From Clostridia bacterium (GTDB taxonomy: Bacteria; Bacillota; Clostridia; Caldicoprobacterales; Caldicoprobacteraceae), in contig PKRC01000003.1 in NCBI GenBank assembly GCA_017577715.1, positions 124,001 through 188,000 of the forward strand: a stretch of 64,000 bases of DNA. The letters run 5' to 3'. Both the position numbers and the translations under genes were made by a program. Below the pieces are notes generated by a model, which saw only the letters and a program-made list of their open reading frames with translations, was not told where the DNA came from and ran no database searches. Positions 8,603 through 17,137 of this stretch are shown piece by piece (within the stretch, counting starts at the first letter, position 1; each line of letters begins with the position of its first letter).

Positions 8603-9943
8603 ATGTCTATGTCTTATGTGCAGGAAGTAATACAGCAGGTAATCGAACGAAATCCCGGTGAGCCGGAATTTCATCAGGCTGTCACTGAAGTGCTAGAGTC
8701 ACTAACGGTGGTGTTAGACAGGCACCCGGAGTATATCAGGGCTGGCATACTTGAGAGATTGGTGGAGCCCGAGCGCCAGATCATTTTCAGGGTGCCATGG
8801 GTGGATGACCAGGGGAAGGTACGCGTAAACAGGGGATTCAGGGTACAGTTCAACAGCGCAATTGGCCCCTACAAGGGAGGTATCCGTTTCCATCCTTCGG
8901 TATATCTTGGGATCATCAAGTTCTTGGCCTTTGAGCAGGTATTCAAAAACTCGCTGACCGGTATGCCCATAGGCGGCGGTAAAGGTGGCAGCGATTTTGA
9001 TCCCAAGGGCAAGTCCGAAGGCGAGATCATGCGCTTTTGCCAGAGCTTCATGACCGAGCTTTTCCGCCATATTGGACCTGATACTGACGTGCCCGCTGGC
9101 GATATAGGCGTTGGAGCCCGCGAGATCGGGTACATGTTTGGACAGTACAAGCGGCTTAGGAATGCCTTTGAAGGGGTGCTCACCGGCAAGGGATTGACAT
9201 ACGGCGGAAGCCTTGTTAGGAAAGAGGCTACCGGATATGGCTTGGTGTATTTTACTGATCAGATGATAAGGGAAAAGGGCAAATCTATTGAAGGGGCAAG
9301 GATAGTGATATCGGGTTCCGGCAACGTGGCCATTTACGCCGCCGAAAAAGCCATACAGATGGGCGGCAAGGTCATCGCCATGAGCGATTCCAATGGGTAC
9401 GTTTTTGATCCCGATGGGATAAAATTGGATACCATCAAGCAGCTGAAGGAAGTTGAGAGAAAGCGAATTCGGGAGTATGCCGACGTTCATCCCTGCGCTG
9501 AGTACCACGAGGGGCCTGCGGGCATATGGGAAATCCCGTGCGATATCGCTCTGCCTTGTGCCACTCAAAATGAACTGGACGGGAAGGCTGCTAAGGCTCT
9601 GGTTGCCAATGGCTGCTTTGCAGTGGCGGAAGGGGCAAACATGCCGTGTACTCCCGAGGCTACGGATGTGTTCTTGAGCAACAACGTGTTGTTTGCTCCC
9701 GGGAAAGCTGCCAATGCCGGCGGGGTGGCTACCTCCGCCTTGGAGATGACCCAGAACAGCATGAGGTATTCCTGGACTTTTGAAGAGGTGGATGCAAAGC
9801 TGAAGCAGATAATGACCAATATTTACAGGAACATCAGTGCAGCTGCCAGAGAATACGGACACGAGGGTAACTTGATTGTTGGAGCTAACGTGGCAGGCTT
9901 TATCAAGGTAGCTGAGGCCATGATGGCTCAAGGCATAGTGTAA
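8603..9943 (+). CDS. gdhA: NADP-type glutamate dehydrogenase
   Basis: A 446-aa hexameric glutamate dehydrogenase that interconverts 2-oxoglutarate plus ammonium and glutamate, linking carbon and nitrogen metabolism. The length and order match the NADP-dependent class: the glutamate-binding KGGIRFHP region, the catalytic lysine in PIGGGKGGSDFDPKGKS (Lys near 127), PAGDIGVGAREIGYMFGQY, and the nucleotide-binding glycine motif ISGSGNVAIYAAEKA. The ribosome site is AAAGGAA before ATG 8603. It is transcribed alone, with its own promoter and a terminator at 9967. Confidence 0.96.
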   Translation: MSMSYVQEVIQQVIERNPGEPEFHQAVTEVLESLTVVLDRHPEYIRAGILERLVEPERQIIFRVPWVDDQGKVRVNRGFRVQFNSAIGPYKGGIRFHPSVYLGIIKFLAFEQVFKNSLTGMPIGGGKGGSDFDPKGKSEGEIMRFCQSFMTELFRHIGPDTDVPAGDIGVGAREIGYMFGQYKRLRNAFEGVLTGKGLTYGGSLVRKEATGYGLVYFTDQMIREKGKSIEGARIVISGSGNVAIYAAEKAIQMGGKVIAMSDSNGYVFDPDGIKLDTIKQLKEVERKRIREYADVHPCAEYHEGPAGIWEIPCDIALPCATQNELDGKAAKALVANGCFAVAEGANMPCTPEATDVFLSNNVLFAPGKAANAGGVATSALEMTQNSMRYSWTFEEVDAKLKQIMTNIYRNISAAAREYGHEGNLIVGANVAGFIKVAEAMMAQGIV

Positions 9944-9966
9944 CGCTGATATGATCAGGGGGGGAT

Positions 9967-10006
9967 GCTTGGAGGTGCTTTATGTGCTTCCAAGCTATTA
10001 TTTTTG
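9967..10006 (+). terminator. gdhA terminator
   Basis: Stem GCTTGGA (9967-9973) with TCCAAGC (9989-9995), extended by wobble pairs, followed by TATTATTTTT. Confidence 0.7.
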
Positions 10007-10017
10007 CCTTTGAAAAA

Positions 10018-10047
10018 TTGTATTGATGTATATTTGTGTGATAATAT
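10018..10047 (+). promoter_or_regulatory. putative glmS promoter
   Basis: TTGTAT, 18-bp spacer, TAATAT, about 80 nt before glmS. The leader is too short for a glmS ribozyme (about 150 nt or more), and no ribozyme core is seen. Confidence 0.5.
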
Positions 10048-10124
10048 AGATGTACTATATGATCTCATTGGATGCGGTGTTACAATGCAAAGTTTAACCG
10101 GTAAGGACAGGGGAGGAATATGTA

Positions 10125-11948
10125 ATGTGCGGCATTGTTGGATATATAGGTGATAAGCAGGCTTTACCGATTCTGATTGAAGGTTTGAAGGCGCTTGAAT
10201 ACAGAGGATATGACTCGGCTGGAGTGGCCGTTCATAATGGCAGCCATATAAACATCAGCAAGGCCAAGGGAAGGCTGAGCGTATTGGAGCAGAGAATAGA
10301 TCCCGATCAGCTTCAGGGTACGCTGGGAATAGGGCATACCAGATGGGCAACACACGGCGAACCTTCCGATGTTAACTCGCATCCCCATACCAATCAGTCG
10401 GGAGACATTGCAATAGTTCACAACGGCATCATAGAGAATTACATGAAGCTTAAGGATTGGCTCCAGAAGGAAGGGTGTGTCTTTGTTTCGGAAACCGATA
10501 CGGAGGTGGTTGCACACCTTATCAATTACTATTACCGCGGCGACCTTGTGGAGGCAGTGAGAAGTGCGCTAGACAGGATAGAGGGTTCTTATGCCTTGGG
10601 CGTCATTGCAAAAGCCCATCCCGACTGTATGGTGGTGGCGCGCAAGGACAGCCCGTTGGTGATAGGACTGGGGGATGGCGAGAATTATATAGCTTCTGAT
10701 ATACCCGCCATATTGAAATATACCCGAAAGGTGTATCTGTTGGAAGACAGGGAAATAGCTTTAATACGCCGGGATGGAGTAGAGATCATAGACCAGTACG
10801 GCAGAAAGGTTCAAAGAGAAGTGTTTGAGGTTAAGTGGGATATAGAAGCGGCAGAAAAAGGTGGATACCAGCATTTTATGATAAAGGAAATACACGAGGA
10901 GCCAAAGGCGCTGAAGGATACCATGGCTTCTCGCATTGTGGACGGAAGGGTTAACTTGAACGATTTGAATATCACAAAGGAACAACTTGGAAAGGCCGGT
11001 AAGATTATAATCATCGGATGCGGAACGGCGTATCATGCTGGAGTGGTTGGCAAGTACGTGATTGAGAAGCTGGCAAGGATACCAGTGGATGTCGAAATTG
11101 CTTCTGAGTTTAGGTATAAGGATCCATTGATAAGTAAGGATAACATAGTCATCATTATAAGCCAGTCAGGTGAGACGGCCGATACCATTGCTGCCATGAG
11201 GATGTGCAAGAAGGTGGGGGCCAAGGTTATAGCTATCACCAACGTGGTGGGGAGCACGGTGTCCAGGGAGGCTGACCATGTGGTGTACACATGGGCTGGT
11301 CCAGAAATTGCCGTGGCTTCCACCAAGGCATATGCTACCCAGCTTTTGTGCATGTATATGATGGCGCTGGATTTTGCCGATAAGATGGGCAAAATATCGG
11401 CCGATGAATACCAGCGGCTAATTGAGGAGATCAGCAGATTGCCCGAGCTAGCGCAAAGGGTACTAGATAAAAAGAAGATTATTCAGAGGTATGCTGATGA
11501 GGTATTCAATTCTAGCAGCATATTCTACATGGGCAGGGGGCTAGACTATGCGGTAGCCATGGAAGGTTCACTCAAGCTAAAGGAGATCTCGTATATCCAT
11601 TCGGAAGCTTATGCTGCAGGGGAGCTCAAGCACGGCACCATAGCCCTGATAGAAGATGGCACCCCTGTAGTTACCTTGGCCACCCAAAAGGCGCTGTTTG
11701 AAAAGACTTTGAGCAATATAAAGGAAGTGAAGGCAAGGGGTGCCTTTGTCATAGCTGTGGCCATGGAAGGCGATACCGAGATAGAAGAGGAAGCGGATAG
11801 GGTAATATATATACCCAGGGTATATGATATTCTGGCGCCCGTTCTAGCGGTGATACCACTTCAACTGTTTGCATACTATGTAGCAGTGGCCAAGGGCTGT
11901 GACGTGGATAAGCCCAGAAACCTTGCCAAGAGCGTTACGGTGGAGTGA
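10125..11948 (+). CDS. glmS: glutamine-fructose-6-phosphate aminotransferase (isomerizing)
   Basis: A 607-aa enzyme making glucosamine 6-phosphate from fructose 6-phosphate and glutamine, the first step to UDP-GlcNAc and cell wall. It starts MCGIVGYIG, with the catalytic Cys directly after the initiator Met. The N-terminal glutaminase domain (about 1-240) includes GHTRWATHGEPSDVNSHPH. Two SIS sugar-isomerase domains follow (about 285-425 and 455-600), with SQSGETADT and SEAYAAGELKHGTIALIE. It ends in the canonical ...NLAKSVTVE. The ribosome site GGAGGAA precedes ATG 10125. Confidence 0.97.
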   Translation: MCGIVGYIGDKQALPILIEGLKALEYRGYDSAGVAVHNGSHINISKAKGRLSVLEQRIDPDQLQGTLGIGHTRWATHGEPSDVNSHPHTNQSGDIAIVHNGIIENYMKLKDWLQKEGCVFVSETDTEVVAHLINYYYRGDLVEAVRSALDRIEGSYALGVIAKAHPDCMVVARKDSPLVIGLGDGENYIASDIPAILKYTRKVYLLEDREIALIRRDGVEIIDQYGRKVQREVFEVKWDIEAAEKGGYQHFMIKEIHEEPKALKDTMASRIVDGRVNLNDLNITKEQLGKAGKIIIIGCGTAYHAGVVGKYVIEKLARIPVDVEIASEFRYKDPLISKDNIVIIISQSGETADTIAAMRMCKKVGAKVIAITNVVGSTVSREADHVVYTWAGPEIAVASTKAYATQLLCMYMMALDFADKMGKISADEYQRLIEEISRLPELAQRVLDKKKIIQRYADEVFNSSSIFYMGRGLDYAVAMEGSLKLKEISYIHSEAYAAGELKHGTIALIEDGTPVVTLATQKALFEKTLSNIKEVKARGAFVIAVAMEGDTEIEEEADRVIYIPRVYDILAPVLAVIPLQLFAYYVAVAKGCDVDKPRNLAKSVTVE

Positions 11949-11972
11949 GAAGCGAAAAAAGTGATTCCTGTT

Positions 11973-12208
11973 GTGTATATTATTAAAAAACCATTTCCGC
12001 CTGCGAAAAAAGGGGTTCTGAAAGGGAAGGGATAGTGGAAAAGGATTAAGAATCAAGTCAGAAAAAGAGGAGGGATAAGTGGGTAAGAATTGAGAGAAGT
12101 GTTGAATTTAAGCCCCTTATCCCTTTTTTCTTGAGTCAAAAAATCCCATGTAGAATTCATGCGGGTTTGAGGAGAGGGAAATGGAAAGGGTTTTTTTTAG
12201 ATTAACAT
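11973..12208 (+). repeat. intergenic repeat, copy A (left of arsenic cassette)
   Basis: Begins 25 nt after the glmS stop. It shares two blocks with the copy at 16559-16708: a first block (GTGTATATTATT..., about 40 nt) and a second block at 12103-12208 of about 105 nt that is nearly identical to 16605-16708. Copy A has about 90 extra nt between the blocks. The second block starts with CCTTATCCCTTTTTTCTTGA, and an inverted relative of this motif follows at about 12217-12240, giving a terminal-inverted-repeat look. No reading frame is apparent. Confidence 0.7.
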
Positions 12209-13037
12209 AGTTAGGGGGTAAGAAAAAAAGGAGATAAGGATCAAGTTTGGAATTTGTTTTTGTTTTAAGTTTTCCATGAAAAATAAAGTTGTTCCGTAGA
12301 GGGAAAAAGTCTTTCCATTATTGGATAAGAATAAGCTATTGTTAATTTTAAAAAAACCCGTGTTACTCAAACGAAAGAGGTGTTAATGAAAAGTGTTGTT
12401 AAGAGAATAAGATTTAAGAGTAAAAAAGTAAAAGAGTTACTAAAAGAGATTGTAAAAATGCCTGAAAAGCCCTAAGAACCAACAATTGGAAGGGATAAGT
12501 AGGAGGTCCACTTATCCCTTTTTCCTTGATCCTTGCACCTGTGGTGACATGACATTATTTTAAATTTGACATGACAATTTTTTGATTTTGCGGGTACATT
12601 TGAGTGATAAAAGAGACAAATATTTTGAAGAAGTAAAAAGAAGGAAATATGACAGAAGTTAGCAAAGACAGAATTTTCAATAGTTTAAAGGTATCAAACG
12701 ATACTAGTTTTTTTGAAAAATGATAAGAGTTTGTTGGAGAGGACATAGTTAGAATCAAAAATTTTAGGAGAGAGGATCAAGAAAATTTGATTTTATACCT
12801 GTGGGGAAATAGTAAATTGAGTTAAAATTGAAATAAAGTCGTGCTATGGGTAGTTAGGGTAATATAATCTTTATCTTAAAACATTTTATATGTTTGGACT
12901 ACCAGTTCTTTGTTATCGATAGTTTTATCTATGCGTATTCTATTTGGTATTGGAGTGTCCAATACTATCTGTCTATGTTCTTTGTCATGATGTGCGCTAT
13001 ATACGGGTATCAAAGCTTAAAAAATTTAAAACTGAGG
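12209..13037. other. AT-rich region without recognisable genes
   Basis: About 830 bp between copy A and the ars promoter. It contains an 11-bp perfect stem, AAGGGATAAGT (12490-12500) with ACTTATCCCTT (12510-12520), followed by TTTCC and a further relative of the CTTATCCC...CTTGA motif, which could act as a terminator. The rest is low-complexity AT-rich sequence. A 67-codon frame on the minus strand at 12555-12758 has no supporting features. Confidence 0.5.
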
Positions 13038-13093
13038 TTGACAAATGAAAATCAAAAGCATAATATATGAGTATAAACGAATATAATCATATA
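13038..13093 (+). promoter_or_regulatory. ars promoter with overlapping ArsR-type operator
   Basis: Promoter TTGACA (13038-13043), 17-bp spacer, TAATAT (13061-13066). An imperfect palindrome at 13064-13093 (outer arms TATATGA/TCATATA, 11 of 13 positions paired) covers the -10 box and start site. The same half-site, ATATAATCATAT, recurs in the second operator at 13540-13569. This fits autorepression by ArsR. Confidence 0.7.
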
Positions 13094-13105
13094 GGTGGTG
13101 AGGGA

Positions 13106-13519
13106 ATGAATCTAGTACAGGTAATAAAAGCATTATCTGATGAGACGCGACTGCGAATTTTAAATTTATTAAGACAAGGAGAGCTATGTGTATGCGAGAT
13201 TGAGACAATTCTAGGCATTACTCAATCAAATGCATCGCGACACCTTAATAGGTTGACATATGCCCGTATACTCGAGTTTTATAAAAAGGCACAGTACGTT
13301 TATTATAAACTTAATGAGGATACATTAAAGAGATATAGTTTCATTAAAGAAATATTGGACAATGAGTTGATTAGAGAAGAACTGTACAGGGCAGATTTGG
13401 AGAAATTGAGAAGGTATAGAGAAAGTAAGCTTTCCTGTGATGACTTAAGACGTAATAAGGTTTGTTTTGACGAAGAGAATCAAAATTTGTTTATTGAACA
13501 GGATAATGCTTATAACTGA
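13106..13519 (+). CDS. arsR: ArsR-family arsenite-responsive repressor
   Basis: A 137-aa winged-helix repressor that should release the ars operators when arsenite binds. The hallmark is GELCVCEIE with Cys28 and Cys30, the classic arsenite-binding pair in the recognition-helix region, within the ALSDETRLRILNLL...ITQSNASRHLNRL fold. ATG 13106 is preferred over an upstream ATG at 13067, because GGTGGTGAGGG lies just before it and the upstream ATG falls inside the -10/operator. It is followed by a second operator, acr3 and arsC. Confidence 0.92.
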   Translation: MNLVQVIKALSDETRLRILNLLRQGELCVCEIETILGITQSNASRHLNRLTYARILEFYKKAQYVYYKLNEDTLKRYSFIKEILDNELIREELYRADLEKLRRYRESKLSCDDLRRNKVCFDEENQNLFIEQDNAYN

Positions 13520-13539
13520 ATTCGTTAAATGTTGGAGGG

Positions 13540-13569
13540 AATATGATTATATACGCATATAATCATATT
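13540..13569 (+). promoter_or_regulatory. second ArsR-type operator between arsR and acr3
   Basis: Perfect 13-bp inverted repeat AATATGATTATAT-acgc-ATATAATCATATT, 20 nt after arsR. It could give internal control of acr3-arsC, or act as an RNA hairpin. The shared half-site with the upstream operator is seen directly; ArsR binding is inferred. Confidence 0.7.
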
Positions 13570-13624
13570 AAAAAGGATTGTTGAAAAAAGATAAAAAATA
13601 TTTGAATTTTAAGGGGGTGTTAAT

Positions 13625-14680
13625 ATGGAAAGTAACGATATCAAAGCAAGTAACAAAGGATTAGGGCTATTTGAGAAATACCTCACTGTATGGGTTATAT
13701 TATGCATTATAGCAGGTATACTTATTGGGAAATATATACCATCAATACCTGAAACGCTAAACAAGTTTGAGTACTATAATGTTTCCATACCAGTGGCGAT
13801 ATTGATCTGGCTTATGATTTATCCGATGATGCTTAAAATAGATTTTGAGAGCGTAGTTAATGCAACCAAAAAGCCAAAAGGGCTTATAGTGACTTGCGTA
13901 ACGAACTGGCTTATTAAGCCGTTTACCATGTACTTGATTGCAGCATTCTTTTTAAAAGTTGTATTTAATGCATTTATAGCTGAGAACCTTGCTACAGAAT
14001 ATTTAGCGGGAGCGGTGTTGCTCGGAGCAGCCCCTTGCACAGCAATGGTGTTTGTATGGAGTTATTTAACCGAAGGCGATGCTGCGTATACTTTGGTACA
14101 GGTGGCCATTAACGACCTTATAATCCTTTTTGCTTTCACTCCCATTGTAGCGTTTTTACTGGGTGTAAGTGATGTTACAGTGCCCTATGGTACATTGATA
14201 CTGTCTACCATACTTTTTGTGGTTATTCCTTTGACAGCAGGATACCTAACGAGAAGGTACGTTATTAAAAATAAAGGGATAGAATATTTTGAAAATCATT
14301 TTTTGAAAAAATTTGACAAAATTACTATGATGGGACTACTTCTTACTTTAATTATTATTTTCTCTTTCCAGGGTGAAATAATTATCAATAATCCAGTACA
14401 CATATTGCTTATAGCAGTACCATTGACCATACAGACTTTTCTTATATTCGGTATTGCATATGGATGGGCAAAGGCATGGAAATTGCCCCATAGCATTGCG
14501 GCACCAGCAGCTATGATTGGTGCAAGTAACTTTTTTGAGCTAGCCGTTGCGGTTGCAATTTCACTTTTTGGCTTGCAATCAGGTGCGGCACTGGCTACAA
14601 TAGTAGGTGTATTAACGGAAGTCCCCATTATGCTAACCCTTGTTAAGATAGCCAACAGCACGAGGCATTGGTTTAAATGA
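13625..14680 (+). CDS. acr3: Acr3-type arsenite efflux permease
   Basis: A 351-aa integral membrane protein with about ten helices that exports arsenite. Family landmarks are FEKYLTVWVILCIIAGILIG at the N-terminus, the membrane Cys138 in LLGAAPCTAMVFVWSYL that is essential in characterised Acr3 proteins, and NLWIL-like core motifs around IAAPAAMIGASNFFELAVA. The ribosome site AAGGGGGTG precedes ATG 13625. It works with ArsC, which makes the arsenite substrate. Confidence 0.93.
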   Translation: MESNDIKASNKGLGLFEKYLTVWVILCIIAGILIGKYIPSIPETLNKFEYYNVSIPVAILIWLMIYPMMLKIDFESVVNATKKPKGLIVTCVTNWLIKPFTMYLIAAFFLKVVFNAFIAENLATEYLAGAVLLGAAPCTAMVFVWSYLTEGDAAYTLVQVAINDLIILFAFTPIVAFLLGVSDVTVPYGTLILSTILFVVIPLTAGYLTRRYVIKNKGIEYFENHFLKKFDKITMMGLLLTLIIIFSFQGEIIINNPVHILLIAVPLTIQTFLIFGIAYGWAKAWKLPHSIAAPAAMIGASNFFELAVAVAISLFGLQSGAALATIVGVLTEVPIMLTLVKIANSTRHWFK

Positions 14681-14708
14681 ATTAATGAAGGGAGTAGGTG
14701 TATAGCAG

Positions 14709-15110
14709 ATGAAAAAGAAGGTGGCGTTCGTATGTACCCATAATTCCTGCCGTTCTCAAATGGCAGAAGGCTGGGCAAAGAAATTGGGAAGTGATGTATT
14801 GGAAGCATATTCTGCAGGAACAGAAAAGTACCCTGAAGTGAAACCGTTGGCGGTGCAGGTAATGGAAGAGGCAGGAGTAGATATGAGTGGCCATTATCCA
14901 AAGCTATTAAGTGATATTCCAGCAGAGGTAGATATATTAATAACTATGGGTTGTAATGTAGAATGCCCTTATGTACCATGCAAGCACAGGGAGGATTGGG
15001 GGATTGCTGACCCGTCAGGTGGATCGATAGAAGACTATAGAAGAACAAGGGATATTATTAAAGAGAAAGTAGAGGATTTGATACAGAGGATAAAAAATAA
15101 CCAGATTTGA
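14709..15110 (+). CDS. arsC: thioredoxin-coupled arsenate reductase
   Basis: A 133-aa protein of the low-molecular-weight phosphatase fold reducing arsenate to arsenite for Acr3. The P-loop is C9-THNSC-R15. The resolving cysteines lie in GCNVECPYVPC (Cys82, Cys86, Cys91), and the catalytic Asp in ADPSG near residue 101. This layout matches the thioredoxin-dependent (pI258-type) class. It starts 28 nt after acr3 and is followed by a strong terminator, so arsR-acr3-arsC looks like one operon. Confidence 0.93.
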   Translation: MKKKVAFVCTHNSCRSQMAEGWAKKLGSDVLEAYSAGTEKYPEVKPLAVQVMEEAGVDMSGHYPKLLSDIPAEVDILITMGCNVECPYVPCKHREDWGIADPSGGSIEDYRRTRDIIKEKVEDLIQRIKNNQI

Positions 15111-15118
15111 CAGAATAA

Positions 15119-15185
15119 ACAGAAAGGGTGCAGTGAACAGAAAGGGTGCAGTGAAGAGGAAACTTCATGCACCCTTTTCTTTTTT
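15119..15185 (+). terminator. arsC terminator with tandemly duplicated stem arm
   Basis: AAAGGGTGCA(g)TGAAG (15141-15156) pairs with CTTCATGCACCCTTT (15163-15177), then a T-rich tail. The left arm is part of an 18-bp direct repeat, ACAGAAAGGGTGCAGTGA, at 15119-15136 and 15137-15154. Confidence 0.85.
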
Positions 15186-15223
15186 AACTAGAGAAAACGT
15201 AGAATAATTTCTTAGACTTTTAC

Positions 15224-15250
15224 TTGACAAATGCAACAGTTTCATAATAC
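15224..15250 (+). promoter_or_regulatory. putative marR-arsM promoter
   Basis: TTGACA at 15224-15229 and TAATAC at 15245-15250 with a short 15-bp spacer. Such a spacer is suboptimal and may mean activated or repressed control. No clear palindrome is visible. Confidence 0.5.
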
Positions 15251-15270
15251 AATTAATTTGAGGTGATTAC

Positions 15271-15735
15271 ATGGAAAACCGGGCAAGTGATTATTTGCAT
15301 GAATTAATTCGAGTATTGGTAAGAAACTTAGGTATATTGGAAAAGAATGATGCAAACTGCTGCGGGGTTACGATTTCTCAATGCCATGCCATTGTAGAGA
15401 TTGGGAGATCAGGAGAAGTTTCATTAAGTGAACTTGCTGAATTACTTGCATTAGATAAAAGTACGATGAGCAGGACAATAAATAATCTTGTTGAGGACGG
15501 GTTAGTAATTAGAGAATTACATCCAGAAGATAGAAGATATGTAAAAATAAAACTGACTGATAAAGGAATGAAAGTATTTAAGAATATTGAAGAAAGTATG
15601 GATCGATATTATAAAGCGATTTTTAATTCTGTCCCAGAAGAAAAAAGGGAGCAAGTTCTTGATAGTTTAAAGTTGCTAATTGAAGCTGTAAATAAAAATA
15701 AATGTTGTAGGGAGGAGTTTCAAAATGAAAAATAA
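15271..15735 (+). CDS. MarR-family regulator with cysteine pairs
   Basis: A 154-aa winged-helix regulator. The DNA-binding part is SLSELAELLALDKSTMSRTINNLVEDGLVIRE...DRRYVKIKLTDKG. Unusual for MarR are two Cys-Cys pairs, Cys30-Cys31 (with Cys38 nearby) and Cys145-Cys146, which suggest metalloid or thiol sensing. It overlaps arsM by 11 nt, so the two are translationally coupled. An arsenic-responsive role is inferred from the context and the cysteines. Confidence 0.85.
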   Translation: MENRASDYLHELIRVLVRNLGILEKNDANCCGVTISQCHAIVEIGRSGEVSLSELAELLALDKSTMSRTINNLVEDGLVIRELHPEDRRYVKIKLTDKGMKVFKNIEESMDRYYKAIFNSVPEEKREQVLDSLKLLIEAVNKNKCCREEFQNEK

Positions 15736-16546
15736 TATTAGAGAACAAGTTAAGGCGTATTATGGAGACATAGCGAAGAAGATAAGTGCTGGCTTAAAAA
15801 GTTCATGCGGATGTGACACTTCATGCTGCGGTGATGTAGCATGTTGTAGTTCATATCTCTATACAGATGATTTCGTAGATGGATTGCCAGAGGAAGTTGT
15901 TAATGCATCATTGGGATGTGCAAACCCTGTTGCGCTTGCGAATCTACGTGAGGGTGAAGTTGTTTTGGACTTGGGAAGTGGTGGCGGAATAGACGTATTT
16001 ATTTCGTCTAAATATGTCGGTGATAGCGGAAAAGTATACGGTCTTGACATGACCGATGAAATGCTGCAATTAGCAAATAAGAATAAAGAAAAAATGGGAA
16101 TTAAAAACGTAGAATTCATAAAAGGATATATCGAAGATATTCCTCTGGATGATGAAACGGTAGACGTTATTATATCTAATTGCGTTATAAATCTCTGTGA
16201 GAATAAGGAAGATGCACTAAGAGAAGCATACAGAGTGTTAAAGAAGGGTGGAAGGCTGGCAATCGCTGATATTGTCGTTCTTAAAGATTTACCAGAGCAT
16301 ATAAAACAAAGCGTAGAAATGTGGGTTGGCTGTATTGCAGGAGCGTTACCAGTTAAAGAGTATGAAGAAATACTCAAAAAAGTTGGGTTCAAAGATATTG
16401 AAATTACACCAGTAAATATATATACCAAAGAAATTATAGAAGGCATTGCAAAACAGAATAATTTAGGCGATGTATATAGCAAAATAGACTTAGATTTTAT
16501 TGATGGAGCCTTTGCAGGTGCCTACGTAAAAGCATACAAACTTTAA
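15725..16546 (+). CDS. arsM: ArsM arsenite S-adenosylmethionine methyltransferase
   Basis: A 273-aa methyltransferase converting arsenite to methylated arsenicals. The SAM motif is VLDLGSGGGIDVFI (near residue 80). The three cysteines used for arsenite binding in characterised ArsM proteins are in place: Cys65 (SLGCANP), Cys153 (SNCVINL) and Cys203 (WVGCIAGAL). It also has an N-terminal cluster of six cysteines (residues 28-41: CGCDTSCCGDVACC). It is coupled to the MarR gene and starts behind GGGAGGAG. Confidence 0.93.
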   Translation: MKNNIREQVKAYYGDIAKKISAGLKSSCGCDTSCCGDVACCSSYLYTDDFVDGLPEEVVNASLGCANPVALANLREGEVVLDLGSGGGIDVFISSKYVGDSGKVYGLDMTDEMLQLANKNKEKMGIKNVEFIKGYIEDIPLDDETVDVIISNCVINLCENKEDALREAYRVLKKGGRLAIADIVVLKDLPEHIKQSVEMWVGCIAGALPVKEYEEILKKVGFKDIEITPVNIYTKEIIEGIAKQNNLGDVYSKIDLDFIDGAFAGAYVKAYKL

Positions 16547-16558
16547 ATGAAAGCGATG

Positions 16559-16708
16559 GTGTATATTATCAAAAAACCTTTTTCCGCATGCGAAAAAAGA
16601 GATTTGAGTTTAAGCTCCTTATCTCTTTTTTCTTGAGTCGAAAAATCCCATGTAGAATTCGTGCAGGTTTGAGGAGAGGGAAAGGGAAAGGTTTTTTTAA
16701 ATTAACAT
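16559..16708 (+). repeat. intergenic repeat, copy B (right of arsenic cassette)
   Basis: Begins 13 nt after the arsM stop. It matches copy A (11973-12208) in the first ~40 nt and again over 16605-16708, but lacks the ~90-nt middle part. It shares CCTTATCTCTTTTTTCTTGAGTC, the AAAATCCCATGTAGAATTC block and the GTTTGAGGAGAGGGAAA block. The remaining sequence to 17137 is AT-rich without recognisable genes. Confidence 0.7.
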
Positions 16709-17137
16709 CTGATGGCTAAGCTATTATAGGGCCCTTATAAAGTGGTAAAGGTGCAAAGGAGATAATGATCTGCTATAATCGTTATTAAATTAACAAAATT
16801 TGTTAAAACAGTAAAATACTATAACTTGTTCTATAGTACGCATATTGACAATTTACAAACATCGTAGTACACTATGAATTTGACATGATAAGGCATTGAT
16901 GTTAGGGGAATGTGAAAGAAAGGGTCTGTTTTTAGATGTATGAAAGAAGTTAAAGGCATAATCAAATGGTAAAAGCAATATGATGAATTTTGATAAAAGC
17001 TGTTCTAATCGCAATATTTGTGAAAGAATAAACAACTTAAATGCAAAATATTGATGTTGATTTAATTTGATTTGATCAACTATTTAACAAAATGATAAAT
17101 GGAAGCTTTCATTAAATGGGGAGGGAGGAAAAGGAGT

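Noticed and set aside
8714..9931. 405-codon open frame on the minus strand, opposite gdhA
   Set aside because: It mirrors the codon structure of gdhA, has no ribosome site or recognisable domain, and gdhA is certain.
12555..12758. 67-codon minus-strand frame in AT-rich DNA
   Set aside because: Phe/Ile/Leu/Ser-rich chance frame without a start context.
14296..14901. 201-codon minus-strand frame across acr3 and arsC
   Set aside because: Opposite two certain genes; no motif.
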